Assembly: GCA_037137455.1 (NCBI GenBank)
Contig: JBAXKG010000067.1
Coordinates: 1-13,020 of the forward strand
Direction of reading: 5' to 3'
DNA: 13,020 nucleotides
From: CAIVAT01 sp037137455
GTDB lineage: Bacteria > Bacteroidota > Bacteroidia > Bacteroidales > FEN-979
Part shown: positions 1 through 7,420 of the stretch, in pieces
Numbering within the stretch: position 1 is the stretch's first letter
Layout: every line of letters begins with the position of its first letter
Made by a program: the position numbers and the translations under genes
The notes under the pieces: model-generated
Databases searched by the model: none
The model's input: only the letters and a program-made list of their open reading frames with translations
What the model was told of the DNA's origin: nothing

Positions 1-198
1 CAGATCAGCAGCACTTTCCTGACATGTATCATTAAAAACAGCAAACATAAAAATGCAGCAAATTACCAGGGCGAATATTCAGGAATCGGGCTCGACAACA
101 TTAAGGAGAGCTTAAAGTTATTATATGAGGATAATTTCCAGTTGAATATTCTTGATAAGGAAAGTGAATTTGAAGTTGATCTTAAAATTCCATTATGA
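1..198 (+). CDS. LytS-type sensor histidine kinase, C-terminal end only
   Basis: This is the last 65 codons of a gene that begins before the window. It reads in frame from base 1 to a TGA at 196-198. The segment GIGLDNIKESLKLLY (local residues 28-42) matches the G2-type ATP-binding motif of LytS/YpdA-family kinases (family form GIGLxNvrkRLxLLY), followed by the usual short beta-strand end. The Arg of the family's RL pair is Ser here. Such kinases are normally membrane proteins with a His_kinase (PF06580) and an HATPase domain that phosphorylate a LytTR regulator; only the end of the HATPase domain is visible. The stop overlaps the next start as ATGA, which indicates a translationally coupled kinase/regulator pair. 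The input signal cannot be judged from this fragment. Confidence 0.85.
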   Translation, partial: QISSTFLTCIIKNSKHKNAANYQGEYSGIGLDNIKESLKLLYEDNFQLNILDKESEFEVDLKIPL

Positions 199-914
199 AG
201 ATTCCCTGTATTGCCATTGACGATGAACCACTGGCTGTAACAAAGATATCAGCATATATTCAGAAAACACCTTTCCTGGAATTGGTGGCTGAATGCCGGA
301 GTGCATTCGAAGCCATGGAGATCATCAACAACCGCAGTGTCCAGCTCCTTTTCATTGATATCAACATGCCCGACCTGAGCGGATTGGAGTTTGTAAAATC
401 ATTGACCGACAAACCCTATATCGTGTTTACTACCGCCTACAGTGAATATGCTGTGGAAGGTTTCCAGGTTGATGCAGCAGACTATTTGTTAAAACCAATT
501 ACCTACACCAGTTTCCTGAAAGCAGCCAACAAGGTGAAAAATCTTATTGATTTAACTGCTACCAGCCAAAAAGAAAGCATCAGGGCAACAACCAGTCATT
601 TGTTTGTAAAATCAGAATACAAACTCATCCGCATCGAACTGGACGACATCAGGTACATTGAAAGCCAGCACGAGTATATCAAAATACACCTGGTCAACAG
701 TAACCCCGTGATGACGCAGCTGAGCCTGAAAGCGATTGAAGAACAGCTTCCATCCGAACGGTTCATGAGGGTTCACCGGTCGTTCATAGTCAATCTGAAG
801 AAAGTTTCAGTAATAGAGAGGAACAGGATTGTTTTCGACGGCAAAGTACACATCCCCGTCAGCGATCAGTACAAAGAAAAATTCCAGGCATATATTGACG
901 GGAATTTTGTTTAA
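195..914 (+). CDS. LytTR-family response regulator
   Basis: This is a DNA-binding response regulator of 239 residues, the usual length for the LytTR class. The N-terminal receiver domain (about 1-118) has the acidic pair D9-D10, the phosphoacceptor D55 in FIDINMPDLSG, the switch residue T80 and the invariant K100 in LLKP. The C-terminal LytTR domain (about 135-235) carries ESQHEYIKIH and the family's FMRVHRSFIVN segment (190-200). The start is fixed by the ATGA overlap with the kinase. The pair would be phosphorylated in cis and bind imperfect direct repeats near target promoters. LytTR pairs in other bacteria often control a nearby transporter gene (BtsSR and YpdAB in E. coli are known cases), so the permease 149 bases downstream is a reasonable but unproven target. 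Confidence 0.95.
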   Translation: MKIPCIAIDDEPLAVTKISAYIQKTPFLELVAECRSAFEAMEIINNRSVQLLFIDINMPDLSGLEFVKSLTDKPYIVFTTAYSEYAVEGFQVDAADYLLKPITYTSFLKAANKVKNLIDLTATSQKESIRATTSHLFVKSEYKLIRIELDDIRYIESQHEYIKIHLVNSNPVMTQLSLKAIEEQLPSERFMRVHRSFIVNLKKVSVIERNRIVFDGKVHIPVSDQYKEKFQAYIDGNFV

Positions 915-978
915 CAGGTTCAATTCTTCTGTTGTAACAAGAAGGCCCAAAGTGGGACCTGATTTACCTGGATTTTTA

Positions 979-1010
979 TTTGGAAAGAAGTTACAATCAT
1001 TTTACATTCG
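979..1010 (+). promoter_or_regulatory. Candidate promoter of the permease operon
   Basis: TTTG at 979-982, a 20-base spacer and TACATTCG at 1003-1010 fit the Bacteroidota sigma factor form TTTG-N(19-21)-TAnnTTTG with one mismatch in the downstream box. Transcription would begin near 1016, leaving a leader of roughly 48 bases before the ATG at 1064. A direct repeat, TTACAATC (991-998) and TTACATTC (1002-1009), overlaps the downstream box with an 11-base period and could be an operator. The assignment rests only on motif and spacing. The rest of 915-1063 shows no gene; a short imperfect hairpin at 944-959 lacks a T-tract. Confidence 0.42.
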
Positions 1011-1063
1011 CCTTTAAATTGCAGAAAAAATAATCGTGAAAAGTGATAAGTAAAAAATAAGCT

Positions 1064-2509
1064 ATGACTGAGGAACATGCTTTTCAAAGAAGATTGAACC
1101 TGTTTGATTCCACTGCCATTGTAGTGGGTTCGATGATCGGTTCGGGAATTTTTATTGTAAGCGCCGACATTGCCCGCATGGTAGGATCGCCGGGTTGGCT
1201 GATGACTGTGTGGATAATCACGGGTTTCATGACCATTTTTGCTGCATTGAGTTACGGGGAGTTGGCCGGAATGTTCCCAAAAGCTGGCGGACAATATGTA
1301 TATCTTAAGGAAGCATATAACCCTTTGACCGGTTTCCTTTACGGATGGACTCTATTCCTCGTAATTCAAACAGGTACCATCGCGGCTGTAGGTATGGCAT
1401 TTGCAAAATTTTCAGGAGTTTTGATCCCATCCGTCTCAGAAAATATTGTATGGGTCAAAGCGGGGTTTTTTAAATTTGGCCCGGTGCAGCTTGTTGCAAT
1501 CGGATCAATAGCTTTTTTAACCTGGATCAACACAAAGGGTATCCAGGAGGGTAAAAAAATTCAGAATGCGTTTACATCCGGAAAATTTGTTTTATTGGTT
1601 TTGTTTATCATAATCGGATTGGGTTTTGCCGCTAACCAGACTTCCTTTCAGCTAAATAATATGATCTTCTGGAATCCTGTTCAGGAGGGACCAGGCGGGG
1701 CTGACATACCACTTTCGGGAATCGCCCTGGTAGCCGCAATTGGCATGGCTATGGTAGGAAGCCTTTTTTCATCGGATGCCTGGAATAACATCACTTTTAC
1801 CGCCGGAGAGGTGATAAATCCAAGAAAAAACATTCCACTCAGCTTATTTTTAGGGACCCTTGTTGTTACCATTTTATATCTGCTTGCAAATGTTGTTTAT
1901 ATTACTGTACTCCCGGTTCGTGGTGACCCTGCAGGAACTGATATCGCTGCCAGGGGAATACAATACGCTTTAAACGACCGCTTAGGCACAGCCGCTATTT
2001 CCGGTATTTTCGGCAATTATGCAGTACTGATAATGGCCGCGTTCATTGTAATTTCGACCTTCGGGTGCAACAACGGGCTGATTCTGGCAGGTGCAAGGGT
2101 TTATTGGGCGATGGCTTCCGATGGGATTTTCTTTAAAAAGGTCGGAATCCTGAATAGCAAAGGTGTTCCCGCAACCGGGCTTGTAATACAAGGTTTTTGG
2201 GCCGGATTGTTATGCCTCTCCGGAACCTATGGACAATTGCTTGATTACGTTGTTTTTGCAGTTCTCATATTCTATACGCTCACTATATTCGGATTATTCA
2301 GGCTGAGAAAAAATCGCCCCGACCTGGAAAGACCTTACAAAGCCTTTGGTTACCCGATTATTCCAATGGTATACATATTATTGGCGCTTGCAGTCATGAT
2401 AATCCTGTTTATTTACAAACCAGAATATACCTGGCCAGGACTGATCATCGTTATTATTGGCATTCCGGTTTATTTTTTATGGAAGAAAAAGCAGGAACCG
2501 GAATATTGA
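1064..2509 (+). CDS. APC-family amino acid permease (LAT-like)
   Basis: This is an inner-membrane amino acid transporter of 481 residues, typical for the amino acid-polyamine-organocation superfamily with 12 predicted membrane helices. TM1 carries GSMIGSGIF (22-30), the unwound helix that contacts the substrate's amino and carboxyl groups. FPKAGGQYVYLKEAYNP (71-87) is the TM2-TM3 signature of the LAT/SteT-like branch. A segment with AMASDGIFFKKV about three quarters along matches the conserved loop after TM8. The C-terminus is short and basic (WKKKQEPEY). Substrate cannot be read from the sequence; an L-amino acid uniporter or exchanger is likely. The ATG at 1064 precedes the first helix by the usual distance; the site ahead of it is A-rich without a clear Shine-Dalgarno. 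The DUF3108 gene follows after 12 bases, so the two probably share a transcript. Confidence 0.92.
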   Translation: MTEEHAFQRRLNLFDSTAIVVGSMIGSGIFIVSADIARMVGSPGWLMTVWIITGFMTIFAALSYGELAGMFPKAGGQYVYLKEAYNPLTGFLYGWTLFLVIQTGTIAAVGMAFAKFSGVLIPSVSENIVWVKAGFFKFGPVQLVAIGSIAFLTWINTKGIQEGKKIQNAFTSGKFVLLVLFIIIGLGFAANQTSFQLNNMIFWNPVQEGPGGADIPLSGIALVAAIGMAMVGSLFSSDAWNNITFTAGEVINPRKNIPLSLFLGTLVVTILYLLANVVYITVLPVRGDPAGTDIAARGIQYALNDRLGTAAISGIFGNYAVLIMAAFIVISTFGCNNGLILAGARVYWAMASDGIFFKKVGILNSKGVPATGLVIQGFWAGLLCLSGTYGQLLDYVVFAVLIFYTLTIFGLFRLRKNRPDLERPYKAFGYPIIPMVYILLALAVMIILFIYKPEYTWPGLIIVIIGIPVYFLWKKKQEPEY

Positions 2510-2521
2510 GATGAAAAAACC

Positions 2522-3334
2522 TTGAAAGCATTTATATTATTGTCGATTGGTATTTTTTGGTCACTGGTTGCATATTTTTCATCACAAAATTTATATGCCC
2601 AGTGTCCTGTCTCAAATTCTGCCTTCGGGGATGGTGAGCAGATCAGTTATTCCGTTTCATACAACTGGGGGCCGGTTTGGGTCGATGCAGGCGTTGTCAC
2701 CTTCTCTGTAACAAATGAGCTTTACCTCGGTAAACCAGCCTGGCATTTTAAATGCACGGGAAAAACATATTCAACATATGATATCCTTTTTAAGGTTCGT
2801 GATTATTATGATTCATGGGTAGATCCCATGACATTTCGATCGATCGATTTCAGGCGGTATATTTATGAAGGGGGTTACTCCCTTTTAAACACATTAAAAT
2901 TTGACCATACCGGGCAAAAAATAATCTGCAACACAAAGAGCAAAAGTAACCCTCAACGAACCGACACTTTAATTATGAGGCCTTGCGTGTTTGATATGCT
3001 TTCTGCAGTCTATTACACCCGAACGCTCGATTTTCGACAAATGCGTCCGGATACGAAAAAATCAGTTACTGTTCTTATTGATGATGCCTATTATGATATT
3101 TATATCCGTTATATTGGGAAAGAGGTCGTTGAGGCCACTGATGGCAAAAGATACTCATGCATCAAATTTTCTGCAAAAATGGTGCATGGCACAATTTTCA
3201 GGGGAAATGAGGATGTACTTGTATGGGTGACCGATGACGCAAATAAAGTTCCTGTATACATCGAGGCAAAAATCATTGTAGGGACCGTGAAAGCCTACCT
3301 GAAAGAAGCTAAAAAATTAAAGAATAACATATAG
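2522..3334 (+). CDS. DUF3108-family secreted protein
   Basis: This is an exported protein of unknown function, 270 residues from a TTG start. Residues 1-26 form a signal peptide: K2, a hydrophobic core AFILLSIGIFWSLVAYF, and a likely signal peptidase I site near LYA-Q. The Cys at 28 has Gln before it, so this is not a lipobox. GDGEQISYSVSYNWGPVWVDAG (37-58) and the following beta-rich region match the opening of DUF3108 (PF11306), a periplasmic or outer-membrane-facing fold common in Bacteroidota. The next Met is at residue 102, so no later start would keep the signal peptide, and no other start codon lies in frame after the permease stop at 2507-2509. An ATG at 2511 followed by an A6 run is one base out of frame; one more A would give MKKTLKAF. 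Function in relation to its neighbours is unknown. Confidence 0.85.
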   Translation: MKAFILLSIGIFWSLVAYFSSQNLYAQCPVSNSAFGDGEQISYSVSYNWGPVWVDAGVVTFSVTNELYLGKPAWHFKCTGKTYSTYDILFKVRDYYDSWVDPMTFRSIDFRRYIYEGGYSLLNTLKFDHTGQKIICNTKSKSNPQRTDTLIMRPCVFDMLSAVYYTRTLDFRQMRPDTKKSVTVLIDDAYYDIYIRYIGKEVVEATDGKRYSCIKFSAKMVHGTIFRGNEDVLVWVTDDANKVPVYIEAKIIVGTVKAYLKEAKKLKNNI

Positions 3335-3347
3335 ATAAAAATAGTAA

Positions 3348-4199
3348 ATGAAACTGATTGCTGACAGTGGTTCAACCAAAACGATCTGGATTTTGCTTGA
3401 ACAAGATAAGGTAAAGAATACCATTGGCACTGGCGGGTTAAATCCATATTTTCATAATTCTGAAAGTGTGGAGGCTGTTATCCGCGCCGATCTGGTTCAA
3501 TTCCTTAAAGAAGATAACATAAGTGAAGTTCACTTTTATGGCGCCGGGTGTTCAACTGAATACAACAATAATATGATCAGGGATGCTATTCTCCTTTTTT
3601 TCAGAAAAGCTGATGTGTATATAAACCATGATATTCTTGGCGCTGCCCGTGCCTTATTCGGCCATGGGCAAGGTATTGCCTGCATCTTAGGTACTGGTTG
3701 CAATTCCTGCTATTTTGACGGAACATCATTACACTCGAAAGTTGACTCACTTGGATATCTCTTTGGCGATGAAGGTGGAGGATCGCACCTTGGAAAAATG
3801 TTTTTGGGCGCCTATTTAAAAAAACAACTTCCAAACGACCTGCGCGATCTGTTTGATAAACAATATGGATTAACATTAGAGGATATACTTAATTCCCTTT
3901 ATAACAGACCCTTTCCAAACAGGTTTCTTGCATCGTTCAGTTTATTCTTGTATCCGAACCGGGAACATCCTTTTATTAAGGGATTAATTTCAAAATCATT
4001 CAGGGATTTTTTTCATGCACATGTAAAAAAATATGATGATTATAAAACATATCCGATCGGCTTTATCGGATCTATCGCCTTTATCTACAGCGAAATTCTG
4101 TCAGAGGTCGCCAAACAGGAGGATGTTGCAATCTCCAGGATTTTATCCTCTCCCATTGAAGGCCTGGTAGAATATCATTTGATGAATCCGGACAGATGA
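3348..4199 (+). CDS. BadF/BadG/BcrA-type ATPase, N-acetylglucosamine kinase-like
   Basis: This is a cytosolic kinase or ATPase of the sugar kinase/Hsp70/actin superfamily, 283 residues, close to the family's usual length. In order: ADSGSTKT (5-12) is the first phosphate-binding loop; HDILGAARALFG (94-105) holds the probable catalytic Asp95; ILGTGCNSCYFDG (113-125) is the second phosphate loop; GYLFGDEGGGSHLG (136-149) is the BadF/NAGK signature; GFIGSIAF (238-245) is the adenosine-binding segment; SPIEGL (268-273) closes the fold. Bacteroidota proteins of this type are annotated as N-acetylglucosamine kinases, which phosphorylate GlcNAc from wall recycling, but the substrate has not been settled for most. 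It starts 13 bases after the DUF3108 gene and is probably co-transcribed. Its stop is only 11 bases from the end of the convergent miaA. Confidence 0.87.
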   Translation: MKLIADSGSTKTIWILLEQDKVKNTIGTGGLNPYFHNSESVEAVIRADLVQFLKEDNISEVHFYGAGCSTEYNNNMIRDAILLFFRKADVYINHDILGAARALFGHGQGIACILGTGCNSCYFDGTSLHSKVDSLGYLFGDEGGGSHLGKMFLGAYLKKQLPNDLRDLFDKQYGLTLEDILNSLYNRPFPNRFLASFSLFLYPNREHPFIKGLISKSFRDFFHAHVKKYDDYKTYPIGFIGSIAFIYSEILSEVAKQEDVAISRILSSPIEGLVEYHLMNPDR

Positions 4200-4210
4200 A
4201 ACCGAAATTA

Positions 4211-5131
4211 CTATAAACCAATAAAGGGGGATAATTCGGGAAGTTCAAGAATTGAGTGAGCATCTTCGGGTTTAAACCATTTATAGTCCGGATCTTTCCT
4301 GAACCAGGTCAACTGACGTTTTGCATACCTGCGGCTATTGGTTTTAATTTTGTCAACTGCATAGTCCAAAGAGGTATTTCCTTCAAAATATTCGAATAAC
4401 TCTTTGTATCCAACAGTATTCAGTGCATTCAAATGCCTTAAAGGATAGAGTTGACGGGCTTCTTCAACAAGACCATCTTTAATCATGGCCTCTACCCTGC
4501 CGTTGATCCTTTGATTCAGTATTTCCCTGGGAAGATCAATTCCAATTTTAACGATCCTGAACCGACGGGTTTTCATTGTATTTGTGCGTAATGTGGAAAA
4601 GGGAACTCCTGTAGCGCGGTAAATCTCAAGCGCCCTGATCAGCCTTGCCGGGTTGGCAAGATCAACAACGGCAGCATACTCTGGATCAACAATTTGTAAT
4701 TCATCCTGCAGTGCCCTGATCCCCGATTTTTCCAGAATCATATTCAATCTCACACGAATTTCATGATCGGGATCAGGTAACATGTCGATGCCATGGCAAA
4801 CAGCGTTGATATACAATCCCGATCCACCTACCATCAAAACAACAGGATATTGAAGAAAAAGATTGTCCAGTAATAAAAGAACCTCTGATTCAAACCGCGA
4901 AACATTATAGGGATCGTGAATTGACAAATGATGTACAAAGTGATGAGGTACTGTTGATAATTCTTCAGGTGAAGGCGCAGCTGTACCTATTTTCATTTCA
5001 CGATAAAACTGTCGCGAATCAGCAGATATAATCCTGGTGCCCAGCTGACGGGCGAGTTGTATTCCAAGCGTTGTTTTTCCTACCGCTGTAGGGCCTGCAA
5101 TAACCACTAATAACCGGTCATCAATAGTCAT
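4211..5131 (-). CDS. miaA: tRNA dimethylallyltransferase MiaA
   Basis: MiaA transfers a dimethylallyl group to N6 of A37 in tRNAs that read codons starting with U, the first step toward ms2i6A. From the ATG at 5129-5131 it has 306 residues, normal for the family. GPTAVGKT (13-20) is the P-loop; SADSRQFYREMKIGTAAP is the substrate-tRNA and catalytic Asp region; VGGSGLYINA, the later VGYKE and the C-terminal RRYAKRQLTWFRKD are further MiaA signatures. A longer reading from 5176 adds 15 residues that match no family member I know; 5146 is the only other plausible start. The chosen start overlaps the upstream gene by 11 bases, so translation is probably coupled. The tRNA nucleotidyltransferase gene lies two genes upstream on the same strand. 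Confidence 0.96.
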   Translation of the reverse strand: MTIDDRLLVVIAGPTAVGKTTLGIQLARQLGTRIISADSRQFYREMKIGTAAPSPEELSTVPHHFVHHLSIHDPYNVSRFESEVLLLLDNLFLQYPVVLMVGGSGLYINAVCHGIDMLPDPDHEIRVRLNMILEKSGIRALQDELQIVDPEYAAVVDLANPARLIRALEIYRATGVPFSTLRTNTMKTRRFRIVKIGIDLPREILNQRINGRVEAMIKDGLVEEARQLYPLRHLNALNTVGYKELFEYFEGNTSLDYAVDKIKTNSRRYAKRQLTWFRKDPDYKWFKPEDAHSILELPELSPFIGL

Positions 5132-5930
5132 CTGAATCGCGGTCATAGCCAGATAATCTCTTATCCAGACTCTCAATATCCTCGTAATCTTCTATGTGTT
5201 CGATCTTTTCATCCTCATCTCCTTCATTCTGCCCGTCATAGGAAAAATCGTTATCGCCGGCAGCGTTGGAATCAAGTGTTTCGAAGAGATGCTTTTCTTC
5301 CTCTGCATTTTCGATCCCGGCACCAAGTTCATTTTCGATGGCAGCTAATTCCTGCTCATCTTCAACAATTTCATCGAATTTAGCAAGTTCTTCAATTTTA
5401 GGTAGCGGAACTTTGGGAGGAATAATTTTAGGGATAATCACTTTGGGAATAACCGGCGTAGTTGGGATTGTTTTACTTTGCTCTGCTTTCTTAGGTAATT
5501 CAGCAATTCGTTTAATGCATCTCGGGTAATACGGGAAGCCATCGGATTCAAAAATTTTAAAAAGTTCGATATGAAATGAAAAATGATCCCTTCCTATAAA
5601 TTCATAAATCATCTTCTGGTGAGGGTCTTCGATATAATTTTTTACTTTTGAAACTTTCATCAATGGGAGCGCCACAAAATCAGTTACAACGCGGTCAAGA
5701 TCATCATCGTATTTGCGAACCTGGAGTTTTTCAGCTTTCAATGTAATTTCCTTGTCCTTTTTATATTTCTTGTCAGTCATAAAAAAAGAGGCACGGTCAC
5801 AATGAAGAAGTTCGGTCGATTCCATCATAATATGATGAAAATCAAGGAAAGTCTGATTAGGTTGAATTTCAATTTCCCTCAGAAACCCATCATGTTCTTC
5901 ACATGTAATCCGAAAACGATAAATCAACAT
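5121..5930 (-). CDS. pRiA4b ORF-3-like (IS1096 passenger TnpR-type) protein with Pro-Lys linker and acidic tail
   Basis: This is a 269-residue protein of unknown function. The first about 145 residues fit the plasmid pRiA4b ORF-3-like family (PF07929; also called IS1096 passenger TnpR-like): YRFRITCEEHDGFLREIEI (4-22), FLDFHHIMMEST (28-39), SFFMTDKKYKKDKEI (48-62) and the later FSFHIELFKIF (117-127). Despite the name no recombinase motif is visible, and chromosomal copies are common in Bacteroidota. Residues 160-178 form a five-residue repeat with Pro-Lys at 162-163, 167-168, 172-173 and 177-178. The remaining about 90 residues are strongly acidic and probably disordered. The ATG at 5928-5930 follows GGGAATAATC, a fair ribosome site. 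It lies between cca and miaA and overlaps miaA by 11 bases, which hints at a role near tRNA maturation, but this is inference only. Confidence 0.85.
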   Translation of the reverse strand: MLIYRFRITCEEHDGFLREIEIQPNQTFLDFHHIMMESTELLHCDRASFFMTDKKYKKDKEITLKAEKLQVRKYDDDLDRVVTDFVALPLMKVSKVKNYIEDPHQKMIYEFIGRDHFSFHIELFKIFESDGFPYYPRCIKRIAELPKKAEQSKTIPTTPVIPKVIIPKIIPPKVPLPKIEELAKFDEIVEDEQELAAIENELGAGIENAEEEKHLFETLDSNAAGDNDFSYDGQNEGDEDEKIEHIEDYEDIESLDKRLSGYDRDSDDY

Positions 5931-5955
5931 GATTATTCCCTTTGTTAATCCGGGT

Positions 5956-5988
5956 CAAAAATATAAAATTTCAAGTTCAAAATTCAAA
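5956..5988 (-). promoter_or_regulatory. Candidate promoter for the pRiA4b-like gene and miaA
   Basis: Read on the - strand, TTTG (plus positions 5985-5988), a 21-base spacer and TATTTTTG (5956-5963) match the Bacteroidota promoter form, with a perfect downstream box. Transcription would start near 5949, about 19 bases before the ATG at 5930. The upstream part overlaps three loosely spaced TTCAA cores on the + strand (5970, 5976 and 5983), which resemble the 8-bp repeats at 10565 and 11170 but do not keep that period. With this promoter the two downstream genes could be expressed apart from cca. Confidence 0.5.
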
Positions 5989-5995
5989 AAAAGCT

Positions 5996-7420
5996 TCAGA
6001 TCTCTTTTCTGTTCAATCCGAGTTTTAAACCCTCTTGTAACATCAAGTTATAGGCAGCCTCATAATCATTGGGAATTACGCCATCGATTATGGCCTCTGT
6101 GATAGCATCTTTAATAATCCCCACTGATTTTGAAGGCGCTATCCCAAAAGCCTGCATTATCACCTCCCCTGAAATGGGTGGTTGCCAGTTGCGTATACGG
6201 TCCTTCTCCTCGATCTCTTTCAGTTTTTCTTTAACGATCTGAAAATTTTCAAGGAAACGTTTCACTTTTTCAGGATTTTTTGAAGTAATATCTGCATTGC
6301 AAAGGAGCATCAATTTATCTATGTCATCACCTGCTTCGAAGAGGAGTCTGCGTACTGCCGAATCGGTCACCACATCTTCGGCCAGTACGATTGGCCTGAG
6401 ATGGAGCATTACCATTTTTTCGACAAATTTCATCTTGTCATTCAGTGGAAGCTTAAGTTTCCTGAAAATATGCTGGACCATCTTCGCTCCTTTGAATTCA
6501 TGGGCATGAAAAGTCCAACCTGTTCCTTTGATAAACTTTTTTGTAAGAGGTTTGGCAATATCATGAAGTATAGCAGCCCACCTTAGCCAAAGATCATCAG
6601 AGACTTCAGCCATATTGTCAAGGACCGCAAGGGTGTGATAAAAATTGTCCTTATGTCCTTTCCCATCAATGACCTCGGCGCCTTTGAGTTCACAAAATTC
6701 AGGGAATATAAGTTTCAGCAAACCGGTTTCATCCAACATTTTAAATCCTCTCGAGGGAATTGGGGACTGAATTATAAGATTTAATTCATCAGATATCCGT
6801 TCCATTGAAACAATCGAAATGCGGTCGGCATTCCGTCTGATTGCTTCAAAGCAGGATTTTTCGATTGTGAAATCAAGTTGGGTCGCAAACCTGATGGCCC
6901 GCATCATACGTAAAGGGTCATCAGAAAAGGTAATATCGGGATCAAGCGGTGTCCTGATGATTTTACCCTCAAGGTCATTGATACCATTAAAAGGGTCAAT
7001 CAAATTGCCAAATCTATCTGCCGTCAAATCAAGGGCCATGGCATTGATAGTAAAATCGCGGCGATTCTGATCATCTTCAAGGGTGCCATCTTCCACGATA
7101 GGTTTTCGCGAATTCCGCCGGTATGATTCTTTACGCGCCCCCACAAATTCAACTTTGTATCCACTATAACTCAGCATGGCAGTGCCAAAGTTTTTAAAAA
7201 ATTTCACCGGGATATCGCCATCCAGCTTTTCGGCCACTTTATGTGCGAAATCGATGCCACTCCCCATTACCACGATATCGATATCTTGCTTATTGTCGCG
7301 TTTCAGAATAAGGTCCCTTACAAACCCTCCGATTACAAAGGCCATGACCTTCATTTCATCAGCCACAACTGATACAATTCGAAAGACAGGATGATCAAGA
7401 TAAGGTTTAAATGTTTCCAT
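5996..7420 (-). CDS. cca: CCA tRNA nucleotidyltransferase with HD domain
   Basis: This enzyme adds or repairs the 3'-terminal CCA of tRNAs from CTP and ATP without a nucleic acid template. It has 474 residues from the ATG at 7418-7420. The class II nucleotidyltransferase head shows GGFVRD (31-36) and DIDIVV (46-51, metal-binding Asp pair), then the RRDFTINAMA segment (120-129) and DPLRMMRAIRF (168-178), the neck that reads the nucleotide. An HD phosphohydrolase domain follows with HDIAKP (286-291) and HAHE (305-308), as in many bacterial CCA enzymes. A TTG six codons upstream (7438) is possible but adds residues outside the conserved fold. It is the first of three - strand genes and is divergent from the phosphate-uptake genes. 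A poly(A) polymerase activity cannot be excluded by sequence alone but is less likely for this architecture. Confidence 0.93.
   Translation of the reverse strand: METFKPYLDHPVFRIVSVVADEMKVMAFVIGGFVRDLILKRDNKQDIDIVVMGSGIDFAHKVAEKLDGDIPVKFFKNFGTAMLSYSGYKVEFVGARKESYRRNSRKPIVEDGTLEDDQNRRDFTINAMALDLTADRFGNLIDPFNGINDLEGKIIRTPLDPDITFSDDPLRMMRAIRFATQLDFTIEKSCFEAIRRNADRISIVSMERISDELNLIIQSPIPSRGFKMLDETGLLKLIFPEFCELKGAEVIDGKGHKDNFYHTLAVLDNMAEVSDDLWLRWAAILHDIAKPLTKKFIKGTGWTFHAHEFKGAKMVQHIFRKLKLPLNDKMKFVEKMVMLHLRPIVLAEDVVTDSAVRRLLFEAGDDIDKLMLLCNADITSKNPEKVKRFLENFQIVKEKLKEIEEKDRIRNWQPPISGEVIMQAFGIAPSKSVGIIKDAITEAIIDGVIPNDYEAAYNLMLQEGLKLGLNRKEI

Noticed and set aside
944..959. Hairpin GGCCCA / TGGG-A-CC after the response regulator, as an intrinsic terminator
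   Set aside because: The stem is six pairs with a bulge and no T-tract follows directly; the T-rich stretch comes about 12 bases later. Too weak to list.
829..1294. Open frames over the end of the regulator gene and on the opposite strand of the permease start
   Set aside because: They overlap well-supported genes, show no recognisable motif and have no ribosome site; they are frame shadows.
5266..5529. + strand frame with a Gly/Ile/Leu-rich segment that looks like a membrane helix
   Set aside because: It is the antisense image of the Pro-Lys repeat and acidic tail of the - strand gene; its repetitive look comes from that repeat.
5121..5930. The pRiA4b/IS1096-type gene as evidence of a mobile element
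   Set aside because: No transposase, terminal inverted repeat or target duplication is visible, and the gene is tightly packed against miaA with a shared overlap.
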